Positions 18,388-26,455 of a stretch of 64,000 nt of DNA are shown in pieces (position 1 is the first letter of the stretch; every line of letters begins with the position of its first letter). This DNA is from Hyphomicrobium zavarzinii ATCC 27496 (GTDB lineage: Bacteria; Pseudomonadota; Alphaproteobacteria; Rhizobiales; Hyphomicrobiaceae). Location: the NCBI RefSeq assembly GCF_000383415.1, contig NZ_KB911256.1, positions 785,348-849,347 on the forward strand, in the 5' to 3' direction. The translations under genes were made by a program, and so were the position numbers. The notes beneath the pieces were generated by a model. It ran no database searches, had not been told where the DNA came from, and worked only from the letters and a program-made list of their open reading frames with translations.

Positions 18388-20082
18388 ATGTTCGGGATCG
18401 GTGGCATGTTTTATTCATTTCTCTGGTGGGGCGTTCTTCTCAGCTTGTTTGCCGCGCCAGCTTTCGCTGAGTCACACCCTAGCGCTTCCCAAACCCAAAT
18501 CGAGATGGCCCAGGCCGCCGACGAGGAGTTCATGGAGCCGGATGCCGGAGCGTCAGACGATGAAGGAGCGGATGCGGCGGTGCCGCACACCGGGGAGGCA
18601 GACGACGCTTCTGACGAGGGCGCGAAAGAGGACTTTGATCAGTCTCTCGAAGCACATGGCGAGAGCGACGAGGAGCGGTCATCCGATGTGTGTGGAGCAG
18701 TCAAAAGCGGCGGCGATCGTGATGCGAAGATCATCGGCGGGTGTAAGTCCCGCCCCGGTAGCTGGCCGAGCTACGTCTACCTGAACATACAAAAAGGACA
18801 GTCGGAGTTTCTGTGCGGCGGGATTGTGATCGATAGCAACTGGGTGGTCACGGCGGCGCATTGCATTGCGGATGCGCCCTCTCCCGCTGAGAACTGCGCG
18901 CCGGGGCCGGTGACGGACTACGCGGCCACTTCGGTTACGGTCTTCGAAGGTACGGACACACGATACGGCGCTTCGAAGAAAAAGCTGGGACGGCGCCTCG
19001 CTGTCGACCGGGTGGTCCGCCATCCCGCGTACAAGGGATTGTGCGCTTCGCCAAAGGGGCATCACGACATTGCCCTGCTGCGGCTGAAAACGGTTGCCAA
19101 ATCCCCCACGGGATTGCTCGACAAGAAGGATGGGGGTGGTCTCAGCTTTACCAAGCCTGGCGCCTTCGCGACGGTGATTGGCTTTGGTGACACCGGAGAA
19201 GGGATCTCGAACCATCTTCGTCAGGTCGACGTTCCAATTTTCAGCGAACGCGACTGCCGCAAGGCGTACTCCGACGCGGGCGTGGATTATGCGCTCCAGG
19301 TTTGCGCTGGGTTCGACGCGGGCGGGAAGGACAGTTGCGGCGGCGACAGCGGCGGTCCCCTCTACATCCGCGATCCGTTGGGGCAGCAGGTTCTGATCGG
19401 GATCGTGAGCTGGGGCGCAGGGTGTGCCGAGGCAGGAAAGCCTGGGATCTACACGTCAGTCGCCGGGCATGAGGGATGGATTCGGCAATACGTGCCCGGC
19501 GCAGTATTCGCCTTGCCTTCCTCAAACGCGCCGTCCGGTGTCGATGCGTCGCTCGGTCAATTCGTAGGTCCGCCACCGGCCGACAGTCCGAGCGCCAATG
19601 GTGAGGTGACGGTCAGTCTGACCAACGGAGCCCGCGTCAAGATCGGCGAAGCGATCTCGATCCGCGTCACGAGCTCGCTGACGGGTGCGCTGGTCGTGCT
19701 CAACCAGGACCAGGCGGGTAAGGTCACGCAGTTATTCCCCAACAGCTTCAGCGCCTCCACGCAGGCAGGCAAAGCCCGCGAGATCATCCACGCCGGAGAG
19801 ACCATCGAGATTCCGGGCAGCGATCAGAGCTTCATGCTGAAGGCCTCGCCGCCGGCGGCCCGCAACACCATCATCGCGATCGTGGCGCCTCCCGATGCGA
19901 AGATTGGGGATCTGGTCGATCCATCGAAGGCGCTGCAGGAGATTGCCGATCCCGTGGCGCTGCTTACCGAAATCACGCAGCGGAGCAATGAGGCTGACCG
20001 TTCGCGCGGCGTCGACGTCGTGGGAGCGGCCAAGGTCGGGCGTGCAGTAGGGAAACGGCCGTTCGATATCGTAACCAATTAG
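18388..20082 (+). CDS. Exported trypsin-like serine protease (S1) with C-terminal DUF4384
   Basis: A 564-residue product (an internal ATG at 18406 is an alternative start). A signal peptide (about 1-27) is followed by a strongly acidic propeptide (about 43-99). The zymogen activation site is Lys114-Ile115 (AK/IIGG). The catalytic triad is His158 (TAAHC), Asp227 (HHDIAL) and Ser321 (GDSGGP). Asp315, six residues before the Ser, is the S1-pocket Asp of trypsin, so cleavage after Arg or Lys is expected. Cysteines around positions 102, 143, 159, 290, 306, 317 and 346 fit the usual disulfides. A DUF4384 domain fills about 395-520. Such trypsinogen-like enzymes are uncommon in alphaproteobacteria. 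It lies close to the serpin at 20931. Confidence 0.92.
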   Translation: MFGIGGMFYSFLWWGVLLSLFAAPAFAESHPSASQTQIEMAQAADEEFMEPDAGASDDEGADAAVPHTGEADDASDEGAKEDFDQSLEAHGESDEERSSDVCGAVKSGGDRDAKIIGGCKSRPGSWPSYVYLNIQKGQSEFLCGGIVIDSNWVVTAAHCIADAPSPAENCAPGPVTDYAATSVTVFEGTDTRYGASKKKLGRRLAVDRVVRHPAYKGLCASPKGHHDIALLRLKTVAKSPTGLLDKKDGGGLSFTKPGAFATVIGFGDTGEGISNHLRQVDVPIFSERDCRKAYSDAGVDYALQVCAGFDAGGKDSCGGDSGGPLYIRDPLGQQVLIGIVSWGAGCAEAGKPGIYTSVAGHEGWIRQYVPGAVFALPSSNAPSGVDASLGQFVGPPPADSPSANGEVTVSLTNGARVKIGEAISIRVTSSLTGALVVLNQDQAGKVTQLFPNSFSASTQAGKAREIIHAGETIEIPGSDQSFMLKASPPAARNTIIAIVAPPDAKIGDLVDPSKALQEIADPVALLTEITQRSNEADRSRGVDVVGAAKVGRAVGKRPFDIVTN

Positions 20083-20118
20083 CAGAACGTCAACACGAGT
20101 GGGCGAAAGGAACGTACG

Positions 20119-20859
20119 ATGACACTCCATGGAGCTTTGAGGTTTGCTGTCGCGCTTTGTGGCGCTCTGGCCTTGACCTCTCAACTGTCTTGGGCGGGCG
20201 CGCAAAGAGACGCGCCGGTCACTCTGGCCGAGAACGCCGCTCCCGCTGAGGGCGCAGCCGCAACTGCCGAGGCTGACGGCGAGGCCAGCACGGAGGAGAT
20301 CAATGAACAGAAGAGCGCAAGCAAGGAGCTCGAGCGCGATCTCGCCGCGGAGCTGAAGCCGATCTACGATCTTGGTGACGAGAACGGCAAGGGGCCGAAG
20401 ATCGGCATCGACGCGTGGGTGAACAAGAAGAGTCTGACCTACGCCGTCGGCGATACGCTGTCGATTTCCGTGAAGCCGCAAAAAGATGCCTACATCACCA
20501 TTCTCAATATCGGCTCGAGCGGCTCGACGACTGTCCTCTATCCAAATCATTTCCAGAAAGACGCTCGTGTGAAGGCCGGGTCCGTGGTCCGCATACCCGG
20601 GCGGAAGGAAAAGTGGCAGATCACGGTCGGCGGCCCTTCGGGAGTCGATCTGATCAAGGTGATCGCTTCAAAAAAGCCGCTCACGCTCAAGGAGTTGCAG
20701 ACCCTCGCGGCGACCGACGAGAAGAACCCGCTGATTTCCATCGGACGCTCGAGCGAGGAGACCGCCAAGGATCTGAGCGCTGAACTCAAGCCGGACGGTG
20801 GAGATGAGAAGGACCCTGCGTTCGGCGTGCGGAACCTACTTGTTCGGGTCAAGAAGTAG
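20119..20859 (+). CDS. Exported DUF4384 domain protein
   Basis: A 246-residue product, ATG 20119, with AAAGGA upstream. A signal peptide (about 1-27) is followed by an Ala/Glu-rich low-complexity segment (about 35-80). A DUF4384-like beta domain (about 90-190) contains KSLTYAVGDTLSISVKP, DAYITILNIGSSGSTTVLYPN and a lysine-rich end. The C-terminal 50 residues are charged. It has no catalytic motif. It lies between the trypsin and serpin genes, 36 bases after the first. Confidence 0.75.
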   Translation: MTLHGALRFAVALCGALALTSQLSWAGAQRDAPVTLAENAAPAEGAAATAEADGEASTEEINEQKSASKELERDLAAELKPIYDLGDENGKGPKIGIDAWVNKKSLTYAVGDTLSISVKPQKDAYITILNIGSSGSTTVLYPNHFQKDARVKAGSVVRIPGRKEKWQITVGGPSGVDLIKVIASKKPLTLKELQTLAATDEKNPLISIGRSSEETAKDLSAELKPDGGDEKDPAFGVRNLLVRVKK

Positions 20860-20930
20860 GGGCTTCCGTGCGGGTGCCGGCCCAGACAGGCGAGCAATGA
20901 CGGCGGTGGCTTCCAAGTGAAGACGATCCC

Positions 20931-22151
20931 ATGACATCTGTCCAAGGAGAAGCCCGGCCCTCGCGCCGGACGGTCATTGCAGGACTGGGCGCGCTGACCC
21001 TCTGGCCGGACGCATTGCTCGCGCAAGCGCCGGCAAAGGGAGCGAACGGTTCGGTCGTCAACAGGCTCGGCGTGTCGGTGCTGGACCGCATCGCTCGCAG
21101 GCACAAAGGGCAAAACGTCGTTATCGCCCCTCACTGCCTTCATTCGGCGCTGGTGGGCCTTGCGGCGGGCGGAGACGACAGCCTGCAGAAGGCCCTTTCC
21201 GGCACCATTCTGACGGGACCCAAAGCAACGGTCGAAAGTGTGCTCGCGGATTGTGCGATTCTCGGTAGCGAGCTCGCGAAATCGTCACGGGAGGGCGTCG
21301 AACTGAAGACCGCTGTCGGCGTCTGGGTCCACCAGGACGTCACCCCGGAGGCGGAGTTCAAGGACCGGCTGAATGCGGCGTTTGCCGCCGAGGTCGCGGG
21401 CGTGGACTTCCGTGGCTCGGATGCGCTGGCGAAAATCAACGGATGGATTGGCGAGAAGACCGAGGGCCAGATCCCGCAGATGATCGACCGGCTGGATCCG
21501 TTGACCGAGTTCGTTCTGGCATCGGCCCTCTATTTCAAGGGGCGGTGGGCCCAGTCGTTCGATCCGGCGCGGACGGCGCCTTTGCCCTTCCGCTTGCGAG
21601 CGGGAGAGATCAAGCAGACCCCGATGATGGCCGCCGAGATCGATGGTGGGATCTGGGAGGACCGCAAGCTCCGCGCGATCTCCATTCCTTTTGGAACCGC
21701 CGAGGCCCCCCGCTTCCAGTTCGTGATTGTGCAGTCAAAGGATAGGAGCCGGCCCTTCTCGACACGGCAATGGGATCTCGGCGCCGTGCTTTCGAAGGCG
21801 AGCTTCACGCCGGCCCGGATCGATGTGACGATCCCCAAGTTCGCGGTGAAGTTTGAAAGCGACATGCGCGAGGCGCTTGAGGCGAGTGGACTTCGGGCGC
21901 TGGTCTCCAGCAGTTCCAAGTACACTCGCATATCTTCGAATGCGGTGCGCGCGCCTGTCATCAATCATGCGGTCAAGATCGAGGTTGACGAGAGGGGCGC
22001 GACGGCCGCCGCTGCCACAACGGTCACGGCAACACGCTCTATGACAGAGGTCGTGCGCGTTGTCGTGGACAGCCCATTCGCGTTCAGCATCTCCCATCGC
22101 GGCCTCAACCTAGATCTCGTCCAAGGGCTCATTGAGGATCCGGCGTCATGA
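20931..22151 (+). CDS. Serpin (serine/cysteine protease inhibitor)
   Basis: A 406-residue serpin with a twin-arginine export signal (SRRTVIAG at 11-18). Family landmarks are INGWIGEKTEGQI (169-181), SALYFKGRW (198-206) and the breach-region IPKFAVKFE. The reactive-centre hinge EVDERGATAAAATTV starts at 351; the small residues after Gly356 are typical of inhibitory serpins. Counting Gly356 as P15 gives P1 Ser370 and P1' Met371; one residue less gives Arg369-Ser370, which would match trypsin-like targets. Serpins inhibit serine proteases and some inhibit caspases. Both kinds are encoded here. The stop overlaps the next start by four bases. Confidence 0.93.
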   Translation: MTSVQGEARPSRRTVIAGLGALTLWPDALLAQAPAKGANGSVVNRLGVSVLDRIARRHKGQNVVIAPHCLHSALVGLAAGGDDSLQKALSGTILTGPKATVESVLADCAILGSELAKSSREGVELKTAVGVWVHQDVTPEAEFKDRLNAAFAAEVAGVDFRGSDALAKINGWIGEKTEGQIPQMIDRLDPLTEFVLASALYFKGRWAQSFDPARTAPLPFRLRAGEIKQTPMMAAEIDGGIWEDRKLRAISIPFGTAEAPRFQFVIVQSKDRSRPFSTRQWDLGAVLSKASFTPARIDVTIPKFAVKFESDMREALEASGLRALVSSSSKYTRISSNAVRAPVINHAVKIEVDERGATAAAATTVTATRSMTEVVRVVVDSPFAFSISHRGLNLDLVQGLIEDPAS

Positions 22152-23146
22152 TCAAGCTGACAGACGACCACCTTTGGCCGAGCCTGCGTGTCATGATCCA
22201 GAAATTTCGGATAGCGCTGTCTCACCTGGTTGGTGCGCTGGCCCTTGTGCCGCTGATCGCCGCGCCGGTCGTGGCGGAAGGCGCAAACTGCCTTGACCTC
22301 GAAAGCAAAATGCGCGCCGCGCGCAGGGCCGGAGATCAGACGGAGGTTTCGGCGCTGGCATCAAGGCTCCTCTCAGGCAACACACCCTGCACGGCGTTGG
22401 AGCGCGAGTTGATTCTGAGACAGGCTGCGCTCGCTTTTTATGATCAGGCTATCGCGCCCTCGCTCAGCGACGAGCGGAGGGCGAGCTTGTTGCGGGACGG
22501 TCTCCGCTTGGCTGAGCCGTGGAAAATGTCGGCCATGCTCGGGGATCTAGAAATGGCGCAAAAGGGCTATCTCCGCGCTGCCGAGCTCTACAGGAACGCG
22601 CTGGATGACATGAGAGACACGGTGGTCAATCCAGAAGCGCCGTCTCTGGAGGTCCAGCAGGCCATATTCAAGAAAGCGGAGCAGGCGGCGCTGCTCGCAC
22701 CCCGGCATGTCGCCCAGGTCAACATGCGCAGCGGAAAGCCAGGTGGAATTGCCGGTGGCGATGTACGCGGGTTCGTGCCGCAAAAGGTCGCTCATCCCAT
22801 TCAGTTCGTTTATCGGGAAGCGACATTTACGGAAGCCGGCGCGCAGGCCGTGAAGGAGATGCTCGAGCTCCTGCGAGAGACTTCTCCACCACATGTCACG
22901 CTGACGGGGCATACGGATAGCCGTGGAGACGACGCGTTCAACAAGGCGTTGTCGATCCGCAGGGCGAAAGCGGTTGCTGACTATCTGCGTTCGAACGGGT
23001 ACAGGGGCAAAATCCGCGTGGAAGGACGCGGAGAAGACGAGCCCTACGTCGGCGACGGCTCGGTCGAGCTTTCCGAGGACGAAATCCATCAGCAGAACCG
23101 CCGCGTGGAGCTCGAGGTGCCGAATGATCAAGCAGCACAAAAGTGA
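22148..23146 (+). CDS. OmpA-like peptidoglycan-binding protein
   Basis: A 332-residue product whose ATG overlaps the serpin stop (ATGA); an internal ATG at 22193 would place a signal peptide at the very start and is a good alternative. A helical, TPR-like middle (about 50-195) is followed by an OmpA C-terminal domain (about 225-325) with the peptidoglycan-binding signature TGHTDSRGDDAFNKALSIRRA. It probably tethers partners to the wall. It is coupled to the serpin and lies three bases before the next caspase gene, so it appears to be part of the protease operon. Confidence 0.85.
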   Translation: MIKLTDDHLWPSLRVMIQKFRIALSHLVGALALVPLIAAPVVAEGANCLDLESKMRAARRAGDQTEVSALASRLLSGNTPCTALERELILRQAALAFYDQAIAPSLSDERRASLLRDGLRLAEPWKMSAMLGDLEMAQKGYLRAAELYRNALDDMRDTVVNPEAPSLEVQQAIFKKAEQAALLAPRHVAQVNMRSGKPGGIAGGDVRGFVPQKVAHPIQFVYREATFTEAGAQAVKEMLELLRETSPPHVTLTGHTDSRGDDAFNKALSIRRAKAVADYLRSNGYRGKIRVEGRGEDEPYVGDGSVELSEDEIHQQNRRVELEVPNDQAAQK

Positions 23147-23149
23147 GGC

Positions 23150-24745
23150 ATGAATCCATTGCTAAGACGGCTCATTGCAGCGGCTGTGGTGTGCACGCTT
23201 TGGGCCGTGGTGCCCGATGTGGCATCGGCGCGAGTTCACGCGCTTGCCATAGGCATCAACGACTACAAAACAATCAAGAAGCTGGAGGGCGCCGTTGCCG
23301 ATGCCCAGGACGTCGCCCAGGCGCTTCGGTCCGTAGGGGCCACCGTGACACTGCTGACGGACAAGGAGGCCACGCGCAAGCGGATCGAGCGCGCTTGGCG
23401 TGAGATTGTGGGAGGTGCGGCGGCCGGCGACGTCGTCGTTTTTTTCTACGCGGGGCATGGAGGTCAGGAGCCGGATCGCGAGCCTTTCGACGAAGAGGAT
23501 GGCAAGGACGAAGCGTTCCTCCTGGCGGGCTTCAGCACGAAAAAGGGCGATCCAGGTTTTTCAGAGCGCCTCGTAGACGACGAGATCCACGGCTGGCTGA
23601 AAGAGGCGGTGAGCAAGGGGTTCAAGGTCGTCTTTGTTGCCGATTCCTGTCACTCCGGCGGAGCGGGCCGTGCGACCTTCGGCGGTGGGCAGGTACGCTT
23701 CGTGCCGCCTTATGGGGAAGAGGAAGGTGCATCGATCGCGCAAGCGGTCAACGCATCGCAAAAACAAGATGCGGTCGAGAGGGGGCGCGATCGCGACATC
23801 CCGGGTGTCTTTCAGTTTCTGGCCGTCAGCGAAAAGAACCAATCTCCTGAAGTGCGCATTGACGGCGAAAGGCGCGGTGCCTTGAGCTACGCTTTCAGCC
23901 GTGCAATCGAGGGTCAGGCAGATGCAGACCGGGATGGGATGCTGTCGGGTCTCGAGCTGCAAACGTTCCTCATCCCTCAAGTGGCCTTGTGGTCGGAAGG
24001 ACGGCAGATTCCGGATTTCGTTCCGCTCCGGCAGTCGGGAGATGGTTTGCTTCCGGCGGGAAAGGCGACGGCCACGGGCGCGGGACTGCACGCTCTTCCG
24101 CCGTTGTCCCTCAACATCGAGTCCGGTGGGGCTACGGCCTCTGCGAACCTGCGTTTGGACAACGCGACGATTGTCGCGGCGCAGAGGGACGCTGATCTCA
24201 TCTGGAATGAAGCCGACGGAACCGTTCGCAGCAGCACGGGCGACATTGTCGCCGAAGGCGTGCGGTTTGAGGAACTTTCCCAGATTGTCGAGAAGTGGCG
24301 TGTTCTCGGGATGCTGAAGCGAGTGTCCGCCGGGCATGCGATTGAAGTGAACCTGTCGGGAGGAACCAACAAGACCTACCGGACGGGGGAGGAGTTCAGG
24401 CTCGAGAGTGAGACATTGCCCTCGGGCAGCTACGTCACGGTCTTCGACCTCGCACCGGACGGGTCGGTCGCGTTTCTCCATCCCGACAAGACGCGACGAA
24501 GCCTCGCGGACAGCGAGGCGTCGCGATGGCCTGACGACATCCCTTTCTTCATTCCGAGGATTCGCGTGGAGGCTCCCTACGGCGCCGACCACATTGTGGT
24601 GCTCGCAAGCGATAAGCCGATCGATGGATTGTACAAGGCTGCTTCTGCCGTGTCGTCTGCAACCCTTACGGGTCTGCTGGCGCAGGTGTTGGACGGCGCG
24701 ACGTTCAGGATTGGGGTAGTGGGGATATACACGCGTGCAGAATAG
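23150..24745 (+). CDS. Exported caspase-like protein with DUF4384 domain (first copy)
   Basis: A 531-residue product. A signal peptide (about 1-27) is followed by a C14 domain (about 28-310) with His103 (FYAGHGG) and Cys167 (ADSCHSGG). Residues 258-269 (DADRDGMLSGLE) match all positions of a Ca-binding EF-hand loop. The C-terminal DUF4384 domain covers about 395-525 (EEFRLESETLPSGSY, SVAFLHPD). The DSCHSG signature places it with the caspase at 24735 and apart from the RNN type at 6260 and 11307. The next gene starts inside its last 11 bases, so translation is coupled. Confidence 0.88.
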   Translation: MNPLLRRLIAAAVVCTLWAVVPDVASARVHALAIGINDYKTIKKLEGAVADAQDVAQALRSVGATVTLLTDKEATRKRIERAWREIVGGAAAGDVVVFFYAGHGGQEPDREPFDEEDGKDEAFLLAGFSTKKGDPGFSERLVDDEIHGWLKEAVSKGFKVVFVADSCHSGGAGRATFGGGQVRFVPPYGEEEGASIAQAVNASQKQDAVERGRDRDIPGVFQFLAVSEKNQSPEVRIDGERRGALSYAFSRAIEGQADADRDGMLSGLELQTFLIPQVALWSEGRQIPDFVPLRQSGDGLLPAGKATATGAGLHALPPLSLNIESGGATASANLRLDNATIVAAQRDADLIWNEADGTVRSSTGDIVAEGVRFEELSQIVEKWRVLGMLKRVSAGHAIEVNLSGGTNKTYRTGEEFRLESETLPSGSYVTVFDLAPDGSVAFLHPDKTRRSLADSEASRWPDDIPFFIPRIRVEAPYGADHIVVLASDKPIDGLYKAASAVSSATLTGLLAQVLDGATFRIGVVGIYTRAE

Positions 24746-26294
24746 CTCCTCGAAGCACCCTAGACACATCGGCCGGTGTGTGTCCGGATTGGTCTTGGCG
24801 GCCGCTCTTGTGCTCGGAGGCGCCACGGCGGGGCGATGCGAGGATCGAGCGCTCATCATCGGCGTCAACAAATACGCTTATCTCGGAGAGAAATCGCAGC
24901 TAAGCGGCGCTGTGAACGACGCCCGCGTCATGGCCGGCCTGGCGAAAACAAAATGGGGCTTCAAGCCGCAGCAGATAAAAATGCTGCTGGATGCCGATGC
25001 GACGGCACAGGCAATTCGAAGTGCGCTTCGCGATTGGATCGTAGCCGATACGTCACCTGGGGACCGGGCGCTCATTTACTTCTCGGGGCACGGTTACTTT
25101 GTCGAGGATACCAGTGGGGACGAGGCTGACGGCCGGGACGAGGTGATCGTTCCCCACGACGGAAAACTGCTCGCATCCGGGTACGAGAATTTCGTGATTG
25201 ACGATGAAATCGAACGGGTTCTCCGCGAGATGGCCGATCGGCAGGTCATGTTACTTTCAGATAGCTGTCATTCCGGGACCATCGAGCGCTCGTTGGTCAG
25301 CGAGGACGAGGCCACCGGCAGTGAGGGTATGGTCCGCTCTCCCACGTGGACAACCGAGGGTATGCGCGGCGGCCCGGACAAAGATCTCGCCGTTGCACTA
25401 AAAACGAGCGAGCAAGCCTACAAGAAGCTGCGCCAGGCGAATTCGTTCATCGAGGCGCGCGATGTCACGGTCACGGGGCGAGGATCGCTGCTGGTATGGA
25501 CCGCAGCCGCGGCCACGCAGCTCGCACAGGAGGATGCGTCCCTTGCGCCAGGCGCGAGACAAGGTGTTTTCACCCGGGCGTTCGTGGATGGCATCGGCGG
25601 AGCAGCCGACAGCAACGGCGACGGAAAGGTCACGGCATCGGAGGTCCTGACCTACGCCCGTGCCAAGGCCGAGAACTATTGCGCGAGCTTCGCGTGCAAG
25701 ACGGGCATGACGCCAACCTTTGAGCCCGGAGGGTCCGAGCTCGGCAGAGATATGTCCGTTTGGCCCGTCGGCGCGGCTGCGGGAGATGCGGGCCAGGCTC
25801 CCCTTGATCCCACCGATGTCATTCCGGTTCCGCCAGAAGGGTTTTCCGTGAAGCTCGCGATCGAGCCCGGATCGACTGTCAGGCTTGGGCAGTCCATCAA
25901 GCTGCGGATCGAAAGCTCGCGGCCCGGCACGCTGATCGTGCTCGACGCGCGTGACGACGGGAAGGTCTTCCAGCTCTTTCCGAGCGTTTGTACGCACAAG
26001 GAGCGCGCCATCCGCGCAAACGCTCCGCTGCTGATGCCTGACCCCTCTTATGGCTGCGTCTTCAAAGCCGATGAGGCCGGACAGGGAAAAATCATTGCCA
26101 TCGTAGCAGAAGACAAGGTGCCTCTCGACACCCTGCTCGAGGGGACGCGTGCGAAGGGCATCGATGTGATTGGAAGGCCGTCGGAATATCTCGGAAGTAT
26201 TGCAGAGGCCCTGTTGGCCGTATGGACCGGAGATCCGCGCAACCGTCCGGTGAAGTGGGGTCTCGCGACGGCCTCCTATGAGATTGTGAAGTAA
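24735..26294 (+). CDS. Exported caspase-like protein with DUF4384 domain (second copy)
   Basis: A 519-residue product with a GTG start overlapping the previous gene. The N-terminus has a basic region and a hydrophobic signal segment (about 15-35). The C14 domain (about 37-340) shows His119 (IYFSGHG) and Cys178 (SDSCHSG). Residues 292-303 (DSNGDGKVTASE) are a perfect EF-hand loop. The DUF4384 domain spans about 370-515 (GSTVRLGQSIKLRIES, VFQLFPS). It is a diverged sister of the gene at 23150, probably by tandem duplication. The 161 bases after it, before the metallophosphoesterase, hold nothing recognisable. Confidence 0.87.
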   Translation: MQNSSSKHPRHIGRCVSGLVLAAALVLGGATAGRCEDRALIIGVNKYAYLGEKSQLSGAVNDARVMAGLAKTKWGFKPQQIKMLLDADATAQAIRSALRDWIVADTSPGDRALIYFSGHGYFVEDTSGDEADGRDEVIVPHDGKLLASGYENFVIDDEIERVLREMADRQVMLLSDSCHSGTIERSLVSEDEATGSEGMVRSPTWTTEGMRGGPDKDLAVALKTSEQAYKKLRQANSFIEARDVTVTGRGSLLVWTAAAATQLAQEDASLAPGARQGVFTRAFVDGIGGAADSNGDGKVTASEVLTYARAKAENYCASFACKTGMTPTFEPGGSELGRDMSVWPVGAAAGDAGQAPLDPTDVIPVPPEGFSVKLAIEPGSTVRLGQSIKLRIESSRPGTLIVLDARDDGKVFQLFPSVCTHKERAIRANAPLLMPDPSYGCVFKADEAGQGKIIAIVAEDKVPLDTLLEGTRAKGIDVIGRPSEYLGSIAEALLAVWTGDPRNRPVKWGLATASYEIVK

Positions 26295-26455
26295 CGATTA
26301 GGCCGATGACCCATCGTAGACGTGGGCGCTCGGTCGGACCGCAGGGGGAGTGCTCGCTGACGTTCCGGCAAGTATGAGGGACGACAAGGCTTGCTCGCCG
26401 CGCCACTCATCGGCAAGCTCCGGGAGGAACAGGCGCTATTCTGCGGGGCAAGCAC

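Noticed and set aside
23561-24871. 436-codon minus-strand frame opposite the first DUF4384 caspase
   Set aside because: Shadow of an intact caspase gene and no ribosome site.
6260-26294. Caspase block as an intracellular phage-defence (gasdermin or CRISPR-caspase) system
   Set aside because: All five caspase proteins have signal peptides and are expected outside the cytoplasm; no gasdermin, NLR, Cas or nuclease gene is present.
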